Part shown: piece by piece, positions 1 through 8,919 of the stretch
Layout of the letters: each line of letters begins with the position of its first letter
How positions within the stretch are numbered: position 1 is the stretch's first letter
Source of the DNA: Pandoraea sputorum
GTDB lineage: Bacteria > Pseudomonadota > Gammaproteobacteria > Burkholderiales > Burkholderiaceae
Assembly (NCBI RefSeq): GCF_000814845.2
Contig: NZ_CP010431.2
Span: 2,914,001 to 2,978,000 of the forward strand
Reading direction: 5' to 3'
DNA: 64,000 bases
Translations under genes and position numbers: made by a program
Notes under the pieces: generated by a model
What the model was told of the DNA's origin: nothing
Seen by the model: only the letters and a program-made list of their open reading frames with translations
Database searches by the model: none

Positions 1-717
1 CAGCGCAGCGAATTCGAGCATCGGTTGTGCGTTGGGCAGGCCGCCGGGTGCGCCATGAACATCGCCCGAACGCCGCACAGTAAGGTCGCGCAGACGCGTC
101 AATGCATCGCGCAACGTGACGGGACGCGCCAGCAGATCACGCTCCAGTCGCTCATGCGACACGCGCAGCAAATAGTGATTGTGGGTAATCGCGACGAGGC
201 GGTCGCTGTAGTAAGCGTTGATGCCTTGCGATCTGAGCGCGCGATGGGACCAGATGTCGCAGAAGTGACCCGCGATGAGCGCCATCGTCATACCCCCCGC
301 AAAGTGCGCCATCGGAAACGGCGCGCCGGAAGGGCCGCACAGAACATGCCACGCTGCCATGAGCATGGCGCCGCTCGCGGCTCCGGCCAGCGAGCCGTAG
401 CGCAGGGCGCCAATGAGCGAAACGAGCCAGAGCCACGGAAATTGCGTGGTGAGCAGCAAAGGATCGTCGGGACGCAGCCGCCAGGCCACGAGCACCGCGA
501 TCAGCGTGGTGATCAAAACCTCCAGCAGCGCAAAGGGCCGCGACATGGCCGGTGCAACCCGCCGCCCCCAGCGCCCTAGATTTCCGAGCGGTTGCGATCG
601 GCGTACGCGCGTCGTCGATGACGATGACGACGGTGATGACGTCGATGCGCCGGAAGCCGAAGGAGATGACGAAGCACCGGCGCGATGGGCGCTCGCCGGT
701 TCGGCGTCGGTATGCAT
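1..717 (-). CDS. pelD: PelD-like c-di-GMP receptor, N-terminal part (runs off window start)
   Basis: Only the first 239 codons are in the window; the frame is still open at base 1. Residues 1-45 are Ser/Thr/Ala-rich, followed by about four hydrophobic segments (roughly 60-150) and then the stretch LLRVSHERLERDLLARPVTL at about 186-205, which I recognise as the segment linking the membrane region to the GAF domain in PelD. In the family, the missing C-terminal part carries GAF and degenerate GGDEF domains that bind c-di-GMP and switch on Pel polysaccharide synthesis at the inner membrane. The start is well fixed: an in-frame TAA lies four codons upstream, and GGGGAA sits just before the ATG. 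It reads leftwards, so other pel genes are expected beyond the edge. Family call is fairly sure; the rest cannot be checked here. Confidence 0.75.
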   Translation of the reverse strand, partial: MHTDAEPASAHRAGASSSPSASGASTSSPSSSSSTTRVRRSQPLGNLGRWGRRVAPAMSRPFALLEVLITTLIAVLVAWRLRPDDPLLLTTQFPWLWLVSLIGALRYGSLAGAASGAMLMAAWHVLCGPSGAPFPMAHFAGGMTMALIAGHFCDIWSHRALRSQGINAYYSDRLVAITHNHYLLRVSHERLERDLLARPVTLRDALTRLRDLTVRRSGDVHGAPGGLPNAQPMLEFAAL

Positions 718-979
718 GATTCCCCGTTATCAGAAAGCGCCCTGCCCGGCCTTTTCATTCATGCCTGGGTCATGGGCCACGGATCGACAGTTCCTGTGAA
801 AGACCCGTCGCTCCCGTCCCGCGAATCTTGCGCACCGGGACGGCCTTTGACTGCTGATCCGAACTGATCTCGTATGTTTGATGGAGAAGCACTTTACACA
901 CGCGCAGTCCTACTTTCGTCCCCTTTTTTTCCCGCTGCCAACCCGCATGAATGCTCAGGATACCGACGCAAGCGCCCCC

Positions 980-1819
980 TTACAGGGGTTCGCCGTCGAA
1001 CGAAAACGGCCCCTCGTGCGGACCGACGTAAGCGAGATGTGTACGCAAGCCCGCGCCCGGTTGCCACAGGTGCATGGCGAAACCCGGCGGCTCCAGCGTG
1101 ACCGATCCCGGCGCACCCGTGGCCAGCCCGAGCGTAATCTGATGCGCGGTCGACACACACGTACTCGCCATGATCCCCGGCGCCCCCTCCACACTCGCAT
1201 GAATGCTCCGATGCAGATGCCCGCAGATCACCCGCTCGATGTGACGATGCTGCGATACCACCTGCGCAAACCCTGCACGCCCCTGCGCAGAAAGGCCGTA
1301 GCCGTCCATAAACTCGATGCCCGTATCGAACGGCGGATGGTGCATGGCAATGATCGTCGGGCGTCCCTCGCAGGCGTGGAGCTGCTCGTCGAGCCACGCA
1401 AGTCGCGCGTCGCACAAATGGCCGCCCGCGCTCGGCGGGTCTTGCGTATCGAGTGTCAAAACAGTGAGCGGTCCGAGATCGACGCGGTACTGCACGAACG
1501 GATCGTTCGAATGCAGATAGGCATGTTCCGGAAAAGCATCGCGCAGCCCTTCGCGATGATCGTGATTGCCGACCACCAGGTAGAGCGGTATTTCGAGGTC
1601 CGCCAGGCACTCACGAAGTACTTCGTATTCCGATAGATGCGGCGTGTCGATCAGGTCGCCCGTTGCGATGACCGCGTCAGGCCGTGGCGTCCACCGATTG
1701 ATGGTGGCGATCGTATTGCGCAAGGCGCGCGCGGTGTCGACGCGTGCGCAGGCGAGCATGCCCGGACGCGTAATGTGGAGGTCGGTGATCTGACAGAGCA
1801 GCATGAAGCGGTTCCTCAA
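980..1819 (-). CDS. Metallophosphoesterase, CpdA-like phosphodiesterase
   Basis: A 279-residue calcineurin-type phosphoesterase. The full set of metal-binding motifs is visible in order: DLH (13-15), GDLID (about 53-57), GNHDH (about 84-88), HHPP (about 162-165) and GHLH (about 200-203). This arrangement is typical of class III cyclic-nucleotide phosphodiesterases (CpdA/Rv0805 group), cytoplasmic enzymes using Fe/Mn to cleave cyclic nucleotides or other phosphodiesters. The true substrate cannot be told from motifs. Met6 (start at 1804) is an alternative start. The gene lies upstream of pelD on the same strand with a 262-base gap, so co-transcription is possible but not shown. Confidence 0.85.
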   Translation of the reverse strand: MRNRFMLLCQITDLHITRPGMLACARVDTARALRNTIATINRWTPRPDAVIATGDLIDTPHLSEYEVLRECLADLEIPLYLVVGNHDHREGLRDAFPEHAYLHSNDPFVQYRVDLGPLTVLTLDTQDPPSAGGHLCDARLAWLDEQLHACEGRPTIIAMHHPPFDTGIEFMDGYGLSAQGRAGFAQVVSQHRHIERVICGHLHRSIHASVEGAPGIMASTCVSTAHQITLGLATGAPGSVTLEPPGFAMHLWQPGAGLRTHLAYVGPHEGPFSFDGEPL

Positions 1820-2277
1820 TGTCGATGGGCGGCGTCACGCTAGCCATCGTAAATGACACCCGAATGACCAACCAAAAGACGCCCGTCGGCGCAAGCCCTA
1901 AAACGCTAGGGAAACCCCCAAAGCCCGCCCAGCAAGGGATTGCGCGGAGGCATGACCGGAGATGCCCGCAGATACCGGGGTTTTGCCATCAAGAACAAGA
2001 AAGTACGCGGCATTGCACAACAAAATCGCCGCAAACCGTTGTCAGGACTGGCCCACAGCCCACCGAAGGCTCTATAATGCGGCTGCCCGGCCAGTGCCGG
2101 CGCCCTCACGATGCGTTACGAAACCAGTCTTCGGATCAGGTTCGCGTGACGTGCCGCGAAGGCGACATTCTGGCGTGCGCCGCGTGCCTTATGGCGCGGA
2201 TACAACACCGACACTCGTCAAATGGCGAAAGTGTTAGAGTTGTCGCCGGTATTCACCACCTCTCAAGGGAAACACAC
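1820..2277. other. Intergenic region upstream of the HU gene
   Basis: A 458-base stretch between the divergent metallophosphoesterase and HU genes. The open frame running through it in phase with HU (from 1819) has no protein-like character and is taken as non-coding. It contains a TATAAT at 2073-2078, the best promoter -10 match in the region, and a ribosome-binding AAGGGAA just before the HU ATG. No tRNA or riboswitch fold was recognised. Confidence 0.5.
2073..2078 (+). promoter_or_regulatory. Candidate -10 box for the HU gene
   Basis: A perfect TATAAT about 200 bases upstream of the HU start, reading toward it. No convincing -35 hexamer stands 16-18 bases upstream, so this is a candidate only; it would give a long 5' leader. 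Confidence 0.35.
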
Positions 2278-2556
2278 ATGAACAAACAGGAACTAATCGA
2301 CGCCGTCGCTGGTGTTACGGGTGCAAGCAAGGCTCAAACTGGCGAAACCATCGACGCTCTGCTCGAGACCGTCAAGAAGGCAGTCGCCAAGGGTGACTCG
2401 GTTCAGTTGATCGGCTTCGGCTCGTTCGGTTCGGGCAAGCGCGCTGCGCGTACCGGCCGCAACCCGAAGACTGGCGAAGCGATCAAGATCCCGGCAGCCA
2501 AGACCGTGAAGTTCACGGCTGGCAAGGCGTTCAAGGACGCTGTGAACAAGAAGTAA
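2278..2556 (+). CDS. HU family DNA-binding protein
   Basis: A 92-residue HU-type histone-like protein. It has the normal length and layout: N-terminal helices starting [11 protein letters not shown], the hinge [18 protein letters not shown], the flexible arm with RNPKTGE (about 60-66) that enters the DNA minor groove, and the closing helix GKAFKDAVN. It forms a dimer in the nucleoid that bends and compacts DNA. The ATG is preceded by AAGGGAA. It is a single-gene unit: a strong terminator follows 14 bases after the stop. HU and IHF are close relatives; the short length and lack of an IHF-type extension favour HU. Confidence 0.95.
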   Translation: MNKQELIDAVAGVTGASKAQTGETIDALLETVKKAVAKGDSVQLIGFGSFGSGKRAARTGRNPKTGEAIKIPAAKTVKFTAGKAFKDAVNKK

Positions 2557-2570
2557 AACCAGTTGCGCGC

Positions 2571-2601
2571 AGGCCGGCCTCCGTGCCGGCCTATCTTTTT
2601 T
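2571..2601 (+). terminator. Rho-independent terminator after the HU gene
   Basis: Perfect 8-bp stem AGGCCGGC / GCCGGCCT with a 6-base loop, followed by ATCTTTTTT. It ends the HU transcript. Confidence 0.9.
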
Positions 2602-2831
2602 GCTCGCATTCGGCCGTCGATTTCGACAGGATTCCTGCTGGATTCCGCGCTTGAATTCGGATTCGCCATGCGCAGCAATGAGAAAGTGTCACGTCATCCT
2701 CTCGCGAGGTCCACGACTGATGTGACGCTGCGTGCCTCGCGGGTGGTCTGCGCCCCGCTCTGCGGCAAAGCAGGCGCCCGCGACAAAGTGCCGCACCCGC
2801 TTTGCCGCGTCATGTGCTCAGGCAATATGCT

Positions 2832-3869
2832 ATGTTGCGTAACATGACACGCGCGCCGTTAGCGGCTTCCGCCGCCTCTTCCGACACTATCTCCACTGCC
2901 GGCTCTCGTCAGGCAGAGGAAGGCGCATTACCGTCACTCGCTCAAATGCGGCGTATGTCGGCGTCCCGTCTGCTGGTCATGCACGTGGCGTCTGCGTTGA
3001 CGCAGTGGCCAGCGCTGCCCGATGCAGCCGAAGGTGCGGCCAACGCCGACACCATTCCCCCTGAAGCCGTTCATCAGTTGCGCATTACGATACGCCGTCT
3101 TCGTGCGCTGATCGACGTCTATTCACCGTGGCTCAAACCGCGCTGGCACCGTCAACTCGTCGCCGAGCTGCAGTGGCTAGGGCATTCGATGGGCCCCGTG
3201 CGCGACGCAGATGTTTTGACCACCGAGACACTCCCGGCCTTACGCCTCGAATATCCGGATGTCGACTGGATTGCGGTCGATGCGCATCTGTCGAAGGTTC
3301 GCAGTGACGCTCGGGCGCAAGCCGCCGCAGCGTTGACCAGTGAACGCCAGCGCGCGTTGCATGGGCTGCTGCGCGATGCCTTTGGCGTTCACGACAACGG
3401 TCGCGCCGATGCACGCGCAGCCAAAGCCCTGCGACGTCCGTCGCGTACCCCCGGCAAGCGGCCACGCGCACTGGCGAAACACGCGCATAACGTGCTTCGC
3501 GAACGATACATTGGGTTATTTCCTGATTGTCGCCAGTTGGCGATGCTCGATACCGAGCAGTTGCACGCGTTGCGCGTACAGATCAAGAAGGCGCGTTACA
3601 GCGCCGAGGCGCTCACGCCATGGCTGCGCAAATCGGTTCGCTCGCCGTATCACGAAACGTTGCGCACCGCGCAAACGTTGCTCGGGCATATCAACGATGC
3701 TGCCGTCGCGCAGCGGGCGCTGGAAGACATGCCTATCTCGACGGAACATCGCGAGACACTGACGACACGCCTCGACGCGATCATCGTCAACGCCACCAGC
3801 CGCGCCGCACACGCGCTATGTCAATTGCCCGATGCCCATCGCCTTGAGCGCGGCATGCGCAAGGCGTAG
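2832..3869 (+). CDS. CHAD domain protein
   Basis: A 345-residue all-helical protein with a CHAD domain, known as a polyphosphate-binding module. The two conserved-histidine helices are clear: EAVHQLRITIRRLRA (about 78-92) and LHALRVQIKKARYSAEAL (about 242-259), each with the basic residues that line the polyphosphate pocket. There is no CYTH (triphosphatase) domain attached, so catalytic activity is not predicted. An N-terminal tail of about 45 residues is low-complexity. The open frame extends back to a TTG at 2802; the ATG at 2832 (AGG nine bases upstream) or 2844 is more likely. It converges with cadA. Confidence 0.8.
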   Translation: MLRNMTRAPLAASAASSDTISTAGSRQAEEGALPSLAQMRRMSASRLLVMHVASALTQWPALPDAAEGAANADTIPPEAVHQLRITIRRLRALIDVYSPWLKPRWHRQLVAELQWLGHSMGPVRDADVLTTETLPALRLEYPDVDWIAVDAHLSKVRSDARAQAAAALTSERQRALHGLLRDAFGVHDNGRADARAAKALRRPSRTPGKRPRALAKHAHNVLRERYIGLFPDCRQLAMLDTEQLHALRVQIKKARYSAEALTPWLRKSVRSPYHETLRTAQTLLGHINDAAVAQRALEDMPISTEHRETLTTRLDAIIVNATSRAAHALCQLPDAHRLERGMRKA

Positions 3870-3913
3870 ACATCAGGCAACTCAGCGTCACGCGACTCAG
3901 ACGACTACACAAC

Positions 3914-6373
3914 TCAGACGATCTTGGTACGAAGCAGACGCATGCCGTTGGCGATCACCAGCAGACTCGCGCCCACGTCCGCAAACACTGCCATCCACAG
4001 CGACGCCAGGCCCATCACTGCGAGCGCGAAAAACACGGCCTTGATCCCAAGGGCGACAGCGATGTTTTGCTTGAGCACCGTCGCCGAGCGCTGCGAAAGC
4101 GCCAGAAACGCTGGCAATTTGCGCAAATCGTCGTCCATCAGCGTGACATCGGCGGTCTCGAGCGCGCTGTCCGTGCCTGTCACACCCATTGCGAATCCGA
4201 CATCGGCTGACGCCAGCGCGGGCGCATCGTTGATGCCATCGCCCACCATCCCTACGTGACCGTACTTTTCACGCAGTGACGACACCGCTTGCCATTTGTC
4301 TTCCGGCAGCATTTCGGCACGGACGTCGCTCACCCCCGATTGCTCCCCGATAACCTGAGCGGTGGCCCGGTTGTCGCCCGTCAGCATGACAGTGCGCACG
4401 CCCATTTTCGTCAATTGAGCAATGGCCTCACGACTTTCCTCCCGCAGCGTATCGGCCACGGCCAGCACAGCCAGCGCCTGTGTTTCGCTTGCCAGCACGA
4501 TAGCGGTACGCGCCTGCGCTTCGAGACGCGTCAGTTCAGCCTCCACCTCGGCATTGCACACCCCCAGCGATTCGATGAGACGATGATTGCCGAGGTAGTA
4601 AAGCGTTTCACCGACACGCCCCTTCACCCCCATGCCCACCAGCGCCTCGAAATCGGTCACGGACGGCAATGTCCCAAGCCCCGCCTGCGCATGACCTTCG
4701 ACGACGGCGCGTGCGATCGGGTGAGTGGTCTGCGCGTCCAGCGCGGCGGCGAGCGTCAGTGCTTCGTCGCGAGATGTGCCGCGCAACGGCACGACATCGG
4801 TCAGGCGCGGTTCGCCACGCGTGAGCGTGCCCGTCTTGTCGAGGGCGACTGCACGGATCAGGCGTCCACTCTCCAGAAACGCCCCGCCTTTGATCAGAAT
4901 CCCGGCGCGCGCTGCGGCGGTCAGCCCGCTCACGACCGTGACCGGCGTGGAAATCACCAACGCACAGGGGCATGCGATGACCAGCATCACCAGCGCCTTG
5001 TAGATCCACGGCGACCAGGCCAATCCAAACGCCAGCGGCGGCACGATGGCAACGAGCAGCGCACAAAGCACCACAGCGGGCGTGTAAATGCGCGAGAACT
5101 TATCGACGAAGCGTTGCGTCGGCGAGCGCTGCTGCTGGGCCGTCTCGACAATGCGCACGATGCGTGCGAGCGTCGTATCGCCAGGGGCGACTGTCGTGCG
5201 ATACACGATCAGGCCGCTTTCGTTAATGCTGCCTGCGTAGACGTCGTCCCCAACCGTCTTGTCGACGGGCACGCTCTCGCCGGTAATCGACGCTTGATTC
5301 AGTGCCGACGCACCCTTCTCGATCACGCCGTCGATGGCAATACGCTCACCCGGACGCGCCCGCACCCGTGCTCCCACAGCAAGCGTCGCAGCAGGGACAT
5401 CCGCCCAGGTGCCATCGGTCTGCTGCACCGACGCCTGATCCGGCGCGAGACGCATCAACGCCTCGACGGCGCGACGCGCTCGGGTCAACGACGCCGCCTC
5501 AAGCTTTTCGGACAACGCGAACAGCACGATCACCATCGCCGCTTCGGGCCACTGACCGATGAACATCGCGCCGATCACGGCAAGCGACATCAGGAAGTGG
5601 ATGTTGAGTGTGAAGTGCCGCAATGCGATCCAGCCTTTCTTGAGGGTTGGCAAGCCGCACGCGAGGATGGCGGCGACAACCATCGCGCCCACCCACGGGC
5701 TGTGCTCCGGCACGCCTGACCAGACCGCGACCTCGCTCGCCGCAGCCAGCACACCACCGGCGACGAGCCGGACAGCGTCGCTTGTCCGATTGACGGGCGG
5801 CGGTGCGGCTGCACCAGCGTTCTCGTCGGAAAGCGGCACTGGCGTCATCCCCAGTTTGCGCAGCGTGTCCGCCACGCCGTCGCGCTCACGATCGACATCG
5901 AACGCAGACGCGCGCTGGTCGAAAACGACCGTCAGTTCACGCTTGAGCAGGTTGAAATACAACGTCTCGACGCCGGGACGACGCTCGAGCTGGTCGCGAA
6001 TCAGACGCTCCTCCGTCGGACAGTCCATCTGATCGATGCGGAAGCGCGCCTGCGGCGCATCCGTTGCGGGTGCCGGGGCCGATGGTGCAAAACCCGCGCT
6101 GCCCGAACAGCAAGACGCTTCGTCATGCGTATGAGCGGCGGTTACGCCATGACTGCCGTGGTCGTGGTCGTGAGCATGACCGTCGTGACGGTGGTCATGA
6201 CCGTGGGCATGACGATGCGCCCGCGAAGGCGGCGTGTGCTCATGCGAATGCCCATGACAGGCCTCGTGTTCATGCCCGTGCGCTGGATCATTTCCATGGC
6301 CGGACATCTCCCGATCCGCCGTCGCCGCAGTCGTCAGACGCGCCAAACGAGCCGATTCCGAAGGGTTGGACAT
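3914..6373 (-). CDS. cadA: P1B-type Cd/Zn/Pb-exporting ATPase with His-rich N-terminus
   Basis: An 819-residue heavy-metal-translocating ATPase. Order: a very His-rich segment (about 25-95), a CCSG motif, one HMA-like domain with MDCPTEE (about 117), membrane helices, the CPC transport motif at 468-470, the phosphorylated Asp512 in DKTGTLT, a TTHPIA motif, GDGINDAPA near 720, and closing helices with an Asp in FADVGASLL. The CPC plus that late Asp are the signature of the Zn/Cd/Pb (ZntA/CadA) subgroup rather than copper pumps. It pumps divalent soft metals out across the inner membrane. It is divergent from cadR and its promoter overlaps the MerR-type operator at 6409-6439. The start has CAGGAG about nine bases upstream. 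Confidence 0.93.
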   Translation of the reverse strand: MSNPSESARLARLTTAATADREMSGHGNDPAHGHEHEACHGHSHEHTPPSRAHRHAHGHDHRHDGHAHDHDHGSHGVTAAHTHDEASCCSGSAGFAPSAPAPATDAPQARFRIDQMDCPTEERLIRDQLERRPGVETLYFNLLKRELTVVFDQRASAFDVDRERDGVADTLRKLGMTPVPLSDENAGAAAPPPVNRTSDAVRLVAGGVLAAASEVAVWSGVPEHSPWVGAMVVAAILACGLPTLKKGWIALRHFTLNIHFLMSLAVIGAMFIGQWPEAAMVIVLFALSEKLEAASLTRARRAVEALMRLAPDQASVQQTDGTWADVPAATLAVGARVRARPGERIAIDGVIEKGASALNQASITGESVPVDKTVGDDVYAGSINESGLIVYRTTVAPGDTTLARIVRIVETAQQQRSPTQRFVDKFSRIYTPAVVLCALLVAIVPPLAFGLAWSPWIYKALVMLVIACPCALVISTPVTVVSGLTAAARAGILIKGGAFLESGRLIRAVALDKTGTLTRGEPRLTDVVPLRGTSRDEALTLAAALDAQTTHPIARAVVEGHAQAGLGTLPSVTDFEALVGMGVKGRVGETLYYLGNHRLIESLGVCNAEVEAELTRLEAQARTAIVLASETQALAVLAVADTLREESREAIAQLTKMGVRTVMLTGDNRATAQVIGEQSGVSDVRAEMLPEDKWQAVSSLREKYGHVGMVGDGINDAPALASADVGFAMGVTGTDSALETADVTLMDDDLRKLPAFLALSQRSATVLKQNIAVALGIKAVFFALAVMGLASLWMAVFADVGASLLVIANGMRLLRTKIV

Positions 6374-6408
6374 GTGAACTCCTGGTTACATGATTCGTGT
6401 TACCCTTC

Positions 6409-6439
6409 ATTCAAAACCCTGTAGTGACTACGGAGTCAA
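6409..6439 (-). promoter_or_regulatory. MerR-type promoter/operator of cadA
   Basis: On the minus strand, -35 TTGACT (6439-6434) and -10-like TTGAAT (6414-6409) are separated by 19 bases, the over-long spacing typical of MerR-family target promoters. The spacer holds a dyad, ACCCTGTAG (6416-6424) and CTACGGAGT (6428-6436), 7 of 9 pairs matching. CadR is expected to bind here and untwist the spacer when metal is bound. Confidence 0.8.
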
Positions 6440-6441
6440 GC

Positions 6442-6924
6442 ATGAAAATCGGAGAATTGGCCCGGGCGGCGGGCACCGATGTCGAAACCGTCCGCTATTA
6501 CGAGCGCGCAGGCCTACTGCCGCCACCGCCGCGAACCGACGCGGGTTATCGCACCTACGGCGACGAACATCTGGACGCCCTGCGCTTCATCCGTCATTGC
6601 CGCTCGCTCGATATGCCACTCGCCGACGCCAAACGACTCGGCGAACTGGCGCACGACACCAACGTGACGTGTGAAGACGCCAATCAACTTCTCGAGGCCC
6701 ATCTGGCGCGCGTGCACACACGCATCCACGAATTGCAAGCGTTGGAGCAGCAGCTTCTGCATCTGCAAGCGCAATGCCGCAGCCGCCATGACACGAGTGA
6801 CTGCGGCATCTTGCGCGCGCTCATGCAAGGTGCACAGGGCGAAGCCTGCGCCTGTCACAACGAAACGGACCCCATCGAAGTCGCTTGCGAGCACGACCAC
6901 CAGCACGGACACGCGCACGCGTAA
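6442..6924 (+). CDS. cadR: MerR-family Cd/Pb-responsive regulator CadR
   Basis: A 160-residue MerR-family activator. Residues 1-70 form the winged HTH (MKIGELARAAGTDVETVRYY and following), then the dimerisation coiled coil (about 78-112). The metal-site cysteines Cys77, Cys112 and Cys121 fit the CadR/PbrR pattern, and the tail ends in a His-rich EHDHQHGHAHA, as in Pseudomonas CadR where it forms a second metal site. It should repress and, with Cd, Pb or Zn, activate cadA. The frame is open back to 6397, but the ATG at 6442 matches the family start and places the operator correctly upstream. Confidence 0.93.
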   Translation: MKIGELARAAGTDVETVRYYERAGLLPPPPRTDAGYRTYGDEHLDALRFIRHCRSLDMPLADAKRLGELAHDTNVTCEDANQLLEAHLARVHTRIHELQALEQQLLHLQAQCRSRHDTSDCGILRALMQGAQGEACACHNETDPIEVACEHDHQHGHAHA

Positions 6925-7344
6925 ATCGCACGCGTTCCCGTTTGTTTTCGCGTCGCATGATCGGCGACGCAAATCGACACAGCACATAACGCATATATTC
7001 CCGGGCATCCCATACGCGATGCCCGCGTCAACATCCGCCGTTCGTTCCGGCGCTCGCCGCACCCAACCTCGCGCAAGACAAAACACGTCGCACGGTGCTC
7101 GTCACAATCTGTGGATGAGCAAACGCAGCGTCTTCACGCAAATGGCGCACACTGAGCGCTCTGCAATTGATCAAAACGTAAAAATTGTGAGAAATCAGCC
7201 TGTTTCCCGCGAAATTACGGGCAAGTGAACGTAGAATGTTCCGCACGCTTCGTAACTGCCTCACTCAGCGCGTTACGTGACGCTCGGGATACACATCGAT
7301 ATGTCGTAATCCGTTTCAATTTTTGATCACTTGTCGGAGACCTT
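6925..7344. other. Intergenic region upstream of the sulfide:quinone reductase gene
   Basis: A 420-base stretch without a credible gene. The only things noted are an 8-base palindrome TTGATCAA at 7167-7174, a second TTGATCA near 7321, and GGAGACC just before the next start. No terminator or RNA gene was recognised. Confidence 0.5.
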
Positions 7345-8580
7345 ATGTCCAGCGATGTATCCGCGACGCAGAGCAACGCCGACATCGTCATCATGGGTGC
7401 GGGGGCGGCCGGCATTTCGGTCGCCGCAAGCCTGCGCCGCCGCCGTCCGACGCTCTCGATTACGATCGTAGATCCGGCCGACACGCATTACTATCAGCCC
7501 GCCTGGACGCTCGTCGGCGCGGGCGAATTCGACGTCGCCCGCACGGCGCGCCCGATGTCGAGCGTGATCCCGGAAGGCGTGAACTGGATCCAGGCTGCGG
7601 TCACAGCTTTCGCGCCGGAGCGCCAGCAAGTGCTGCTCTCGGACGGACGTCGCCTCGACTACCGTTTCCTCATCGTGGCTCCCGGGCTGCAATTGAATTG
7701 GGAGGCCATCGACGGCTTGAGTGAGACGCTCGGCCGCAATGGCGTGACCTCCAACTACCGCTTCGACCTCGCCCCTTACACATGGTCGCTGGCTCGCGAA
7801 TTTAAGGGCGGCAATGCCCTGTTCACGCAGCCGCCGATGCCGATCAAGTGCGCGGGCGCCCCGCAAAAGGCCATGTATCTCTCAGCCGATACGTGGCGTC
7901 AACGCGGTCTGCTGGACAAGACGAAGATCGAGTTTCATCTCGTGGCACCCGCCCTGTTCGGCGTCAAAGACTACATCCCGGCGTTGATGGAGTACATCCA
8001 GCGATATCGCATCTCGCTCAATCACCTCTCGCATCTGCGTGCGGTGGATGGCGAGCGTCGTGTAGCGCGTTTCGAGATTTTCGACGCCGACGGGCAATCG
8101 CAGTTCGTCGACAAGCCGTTCGATTTCCTGCACGTGGTGCCGCCGCAAAGTGCGCCTGACGTCTTGCGAGCGAGTCCGCTGGCCGACGCCGCCGGTTGGT
8201 GTGAGGTCGACCCGGCGACGCTGCGCCACGCGCGTTATGCCAACGTCTTCGGTCTCGGCGACGCGATTTCCGCGCCCAACGCCAAAACCGCAGCTGCCGC
8301 GCGCAAACAGGCCGTTGTCGTCGCCGAAAACCTGCTCGCGTCAATGGATGGCCGTCCCCTTTCACTGCATTACGACGGGTACGGGGCTTGTCCGCTTACC
8401 GTGGAGCACGGCAAGATCGTGCTTGCGGAATTCGGCTATGGAGGGAAACTTCTCCCTACATTCCCCATCGACGGTACGCACGCGAACCGCGTTGCATGGG
8501 TCCTGAAAAAATACGTGCTGCCAAAAGTTTATTGGGACTTCATGCTTCGGGGCCGCGAATGGATGGCGCGCCCACGCTGA
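7345..8580 (+). CDS. Sulfide:quinone oxidoreductase-like flavoprotein (type II-like)
   Basis: A 411-residue FAD/NAD(P)-type oxidoreductase. The FAD-binding GAGAAG is at about 18-23 and a second nucleotide-fold GLGDA motif near 310. Two cysteines lie where SQR has its redox pair: Cys169 in PIKCAGAP and Cys349 in GACPLTV. This layout resembles the mitochondrial-type (type II) sulfide:quinone reductases, peripheral membrane enzymes that oxidise sulfide to a persulfide and pass electrons to quinone. The C-terminal hydrophobic and basic segment would dock on the membrane. No persulfide dioxygenase, rhodanese or BigR-type repressor gene adjoins it. GGAGACC precedes the ATG. Confidence 0.82.
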   Translation: MSSDVSATQSNADIVIMGAGAAGISVAASLRRRRPTLSITIVDPADTHYYQPAWTLVGAGEFDVARTARPMSSVIPEGVNWIQAAVTAFAPERQQVLLSDGRRLDYRFLIVAPGLQLNWEAIDGLSETLGRNGVTSNYRFDLAPYTWSLAREFKGGNALFTQPPMPIKCAGAPQKAMYLSADTWRQRGLLDKTKIEFHLVAPALFGVKDYIPALMEYIQRYRISLNHLSHLRAVDGERRVARFEIFDADGQSQFVDKPFDFLHVVPPQSAPDVLRASPLADAAGWCEVDPATLRHARYANVFGLGDAISAPNAKTAAAARKQAVVVAENLLASMDGRPLSLHYDGYGACPLTVEHGKIVLAEFGYGGKLLPTFPIDGTHANRVAWVLKKYVLPKVYWDFMLRGREWMARPR

Positions 8581-8919
8581 GCTGACCGTAGGTGAAACCC
8601 GCACTCAATTTTCAATTTTGGGTGCCGTTAAAGGTCAAAGGACCCGGTCTCGTGACCGGGAACGAGCTTCTAGTCGGGCCACGCCTTGCGCGCGGTCTGC
8701 CGGAACGCGAAGGAAACGCCGCACCGGTCGGTGCGCACGATTCACCCCTCGCACGACGGCCGACACATTTACGCGTCTTATGCAGAACATGATTCAAGGG
8801 TTTTCTGGCGGCACGACCTGTTCGACGCGTGGGCTTTTCCTGCTGGATGACCTCGCCAGCATTGAACGCGCCGATGACAATCGCTCAACCGTTCAGGCGA
8901 TGTTTGCCTGCCTGCCGAG
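8581..8919. other. Intergenic region with one strong hairpin
   Basis: A 339-base stretch. It contains a 7-bp stem with a 4-base loop (CCCGGTC TCGT GACCGGG, 8643-8660). It is not followed by a T-run on the plus strand, so terminator function after the upstream gene is doubtful. The rest shows no gene; upstream promoter signals for the EAL gene were not clear. Confidence 0.45.

Noticed and set aside
1819..2277. In-frame extension upstream of HU
   Set aside because: HU proteins begin at the MNKQEL methionine, which has its own ribosome site; the extension contains promoter-like sequence.
4289..5719. 476-codon open frame opposite cadA
   Set aside because: No motifs and skewed composition; cadA on the other strand has all P-type ATPase motifs.
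8643..8660. Hairpin as intrinsic terminator of the SQR gene
   Set aside because: No T-run follows on the plus strand; kept only as a hairpin in the intergenic entry.
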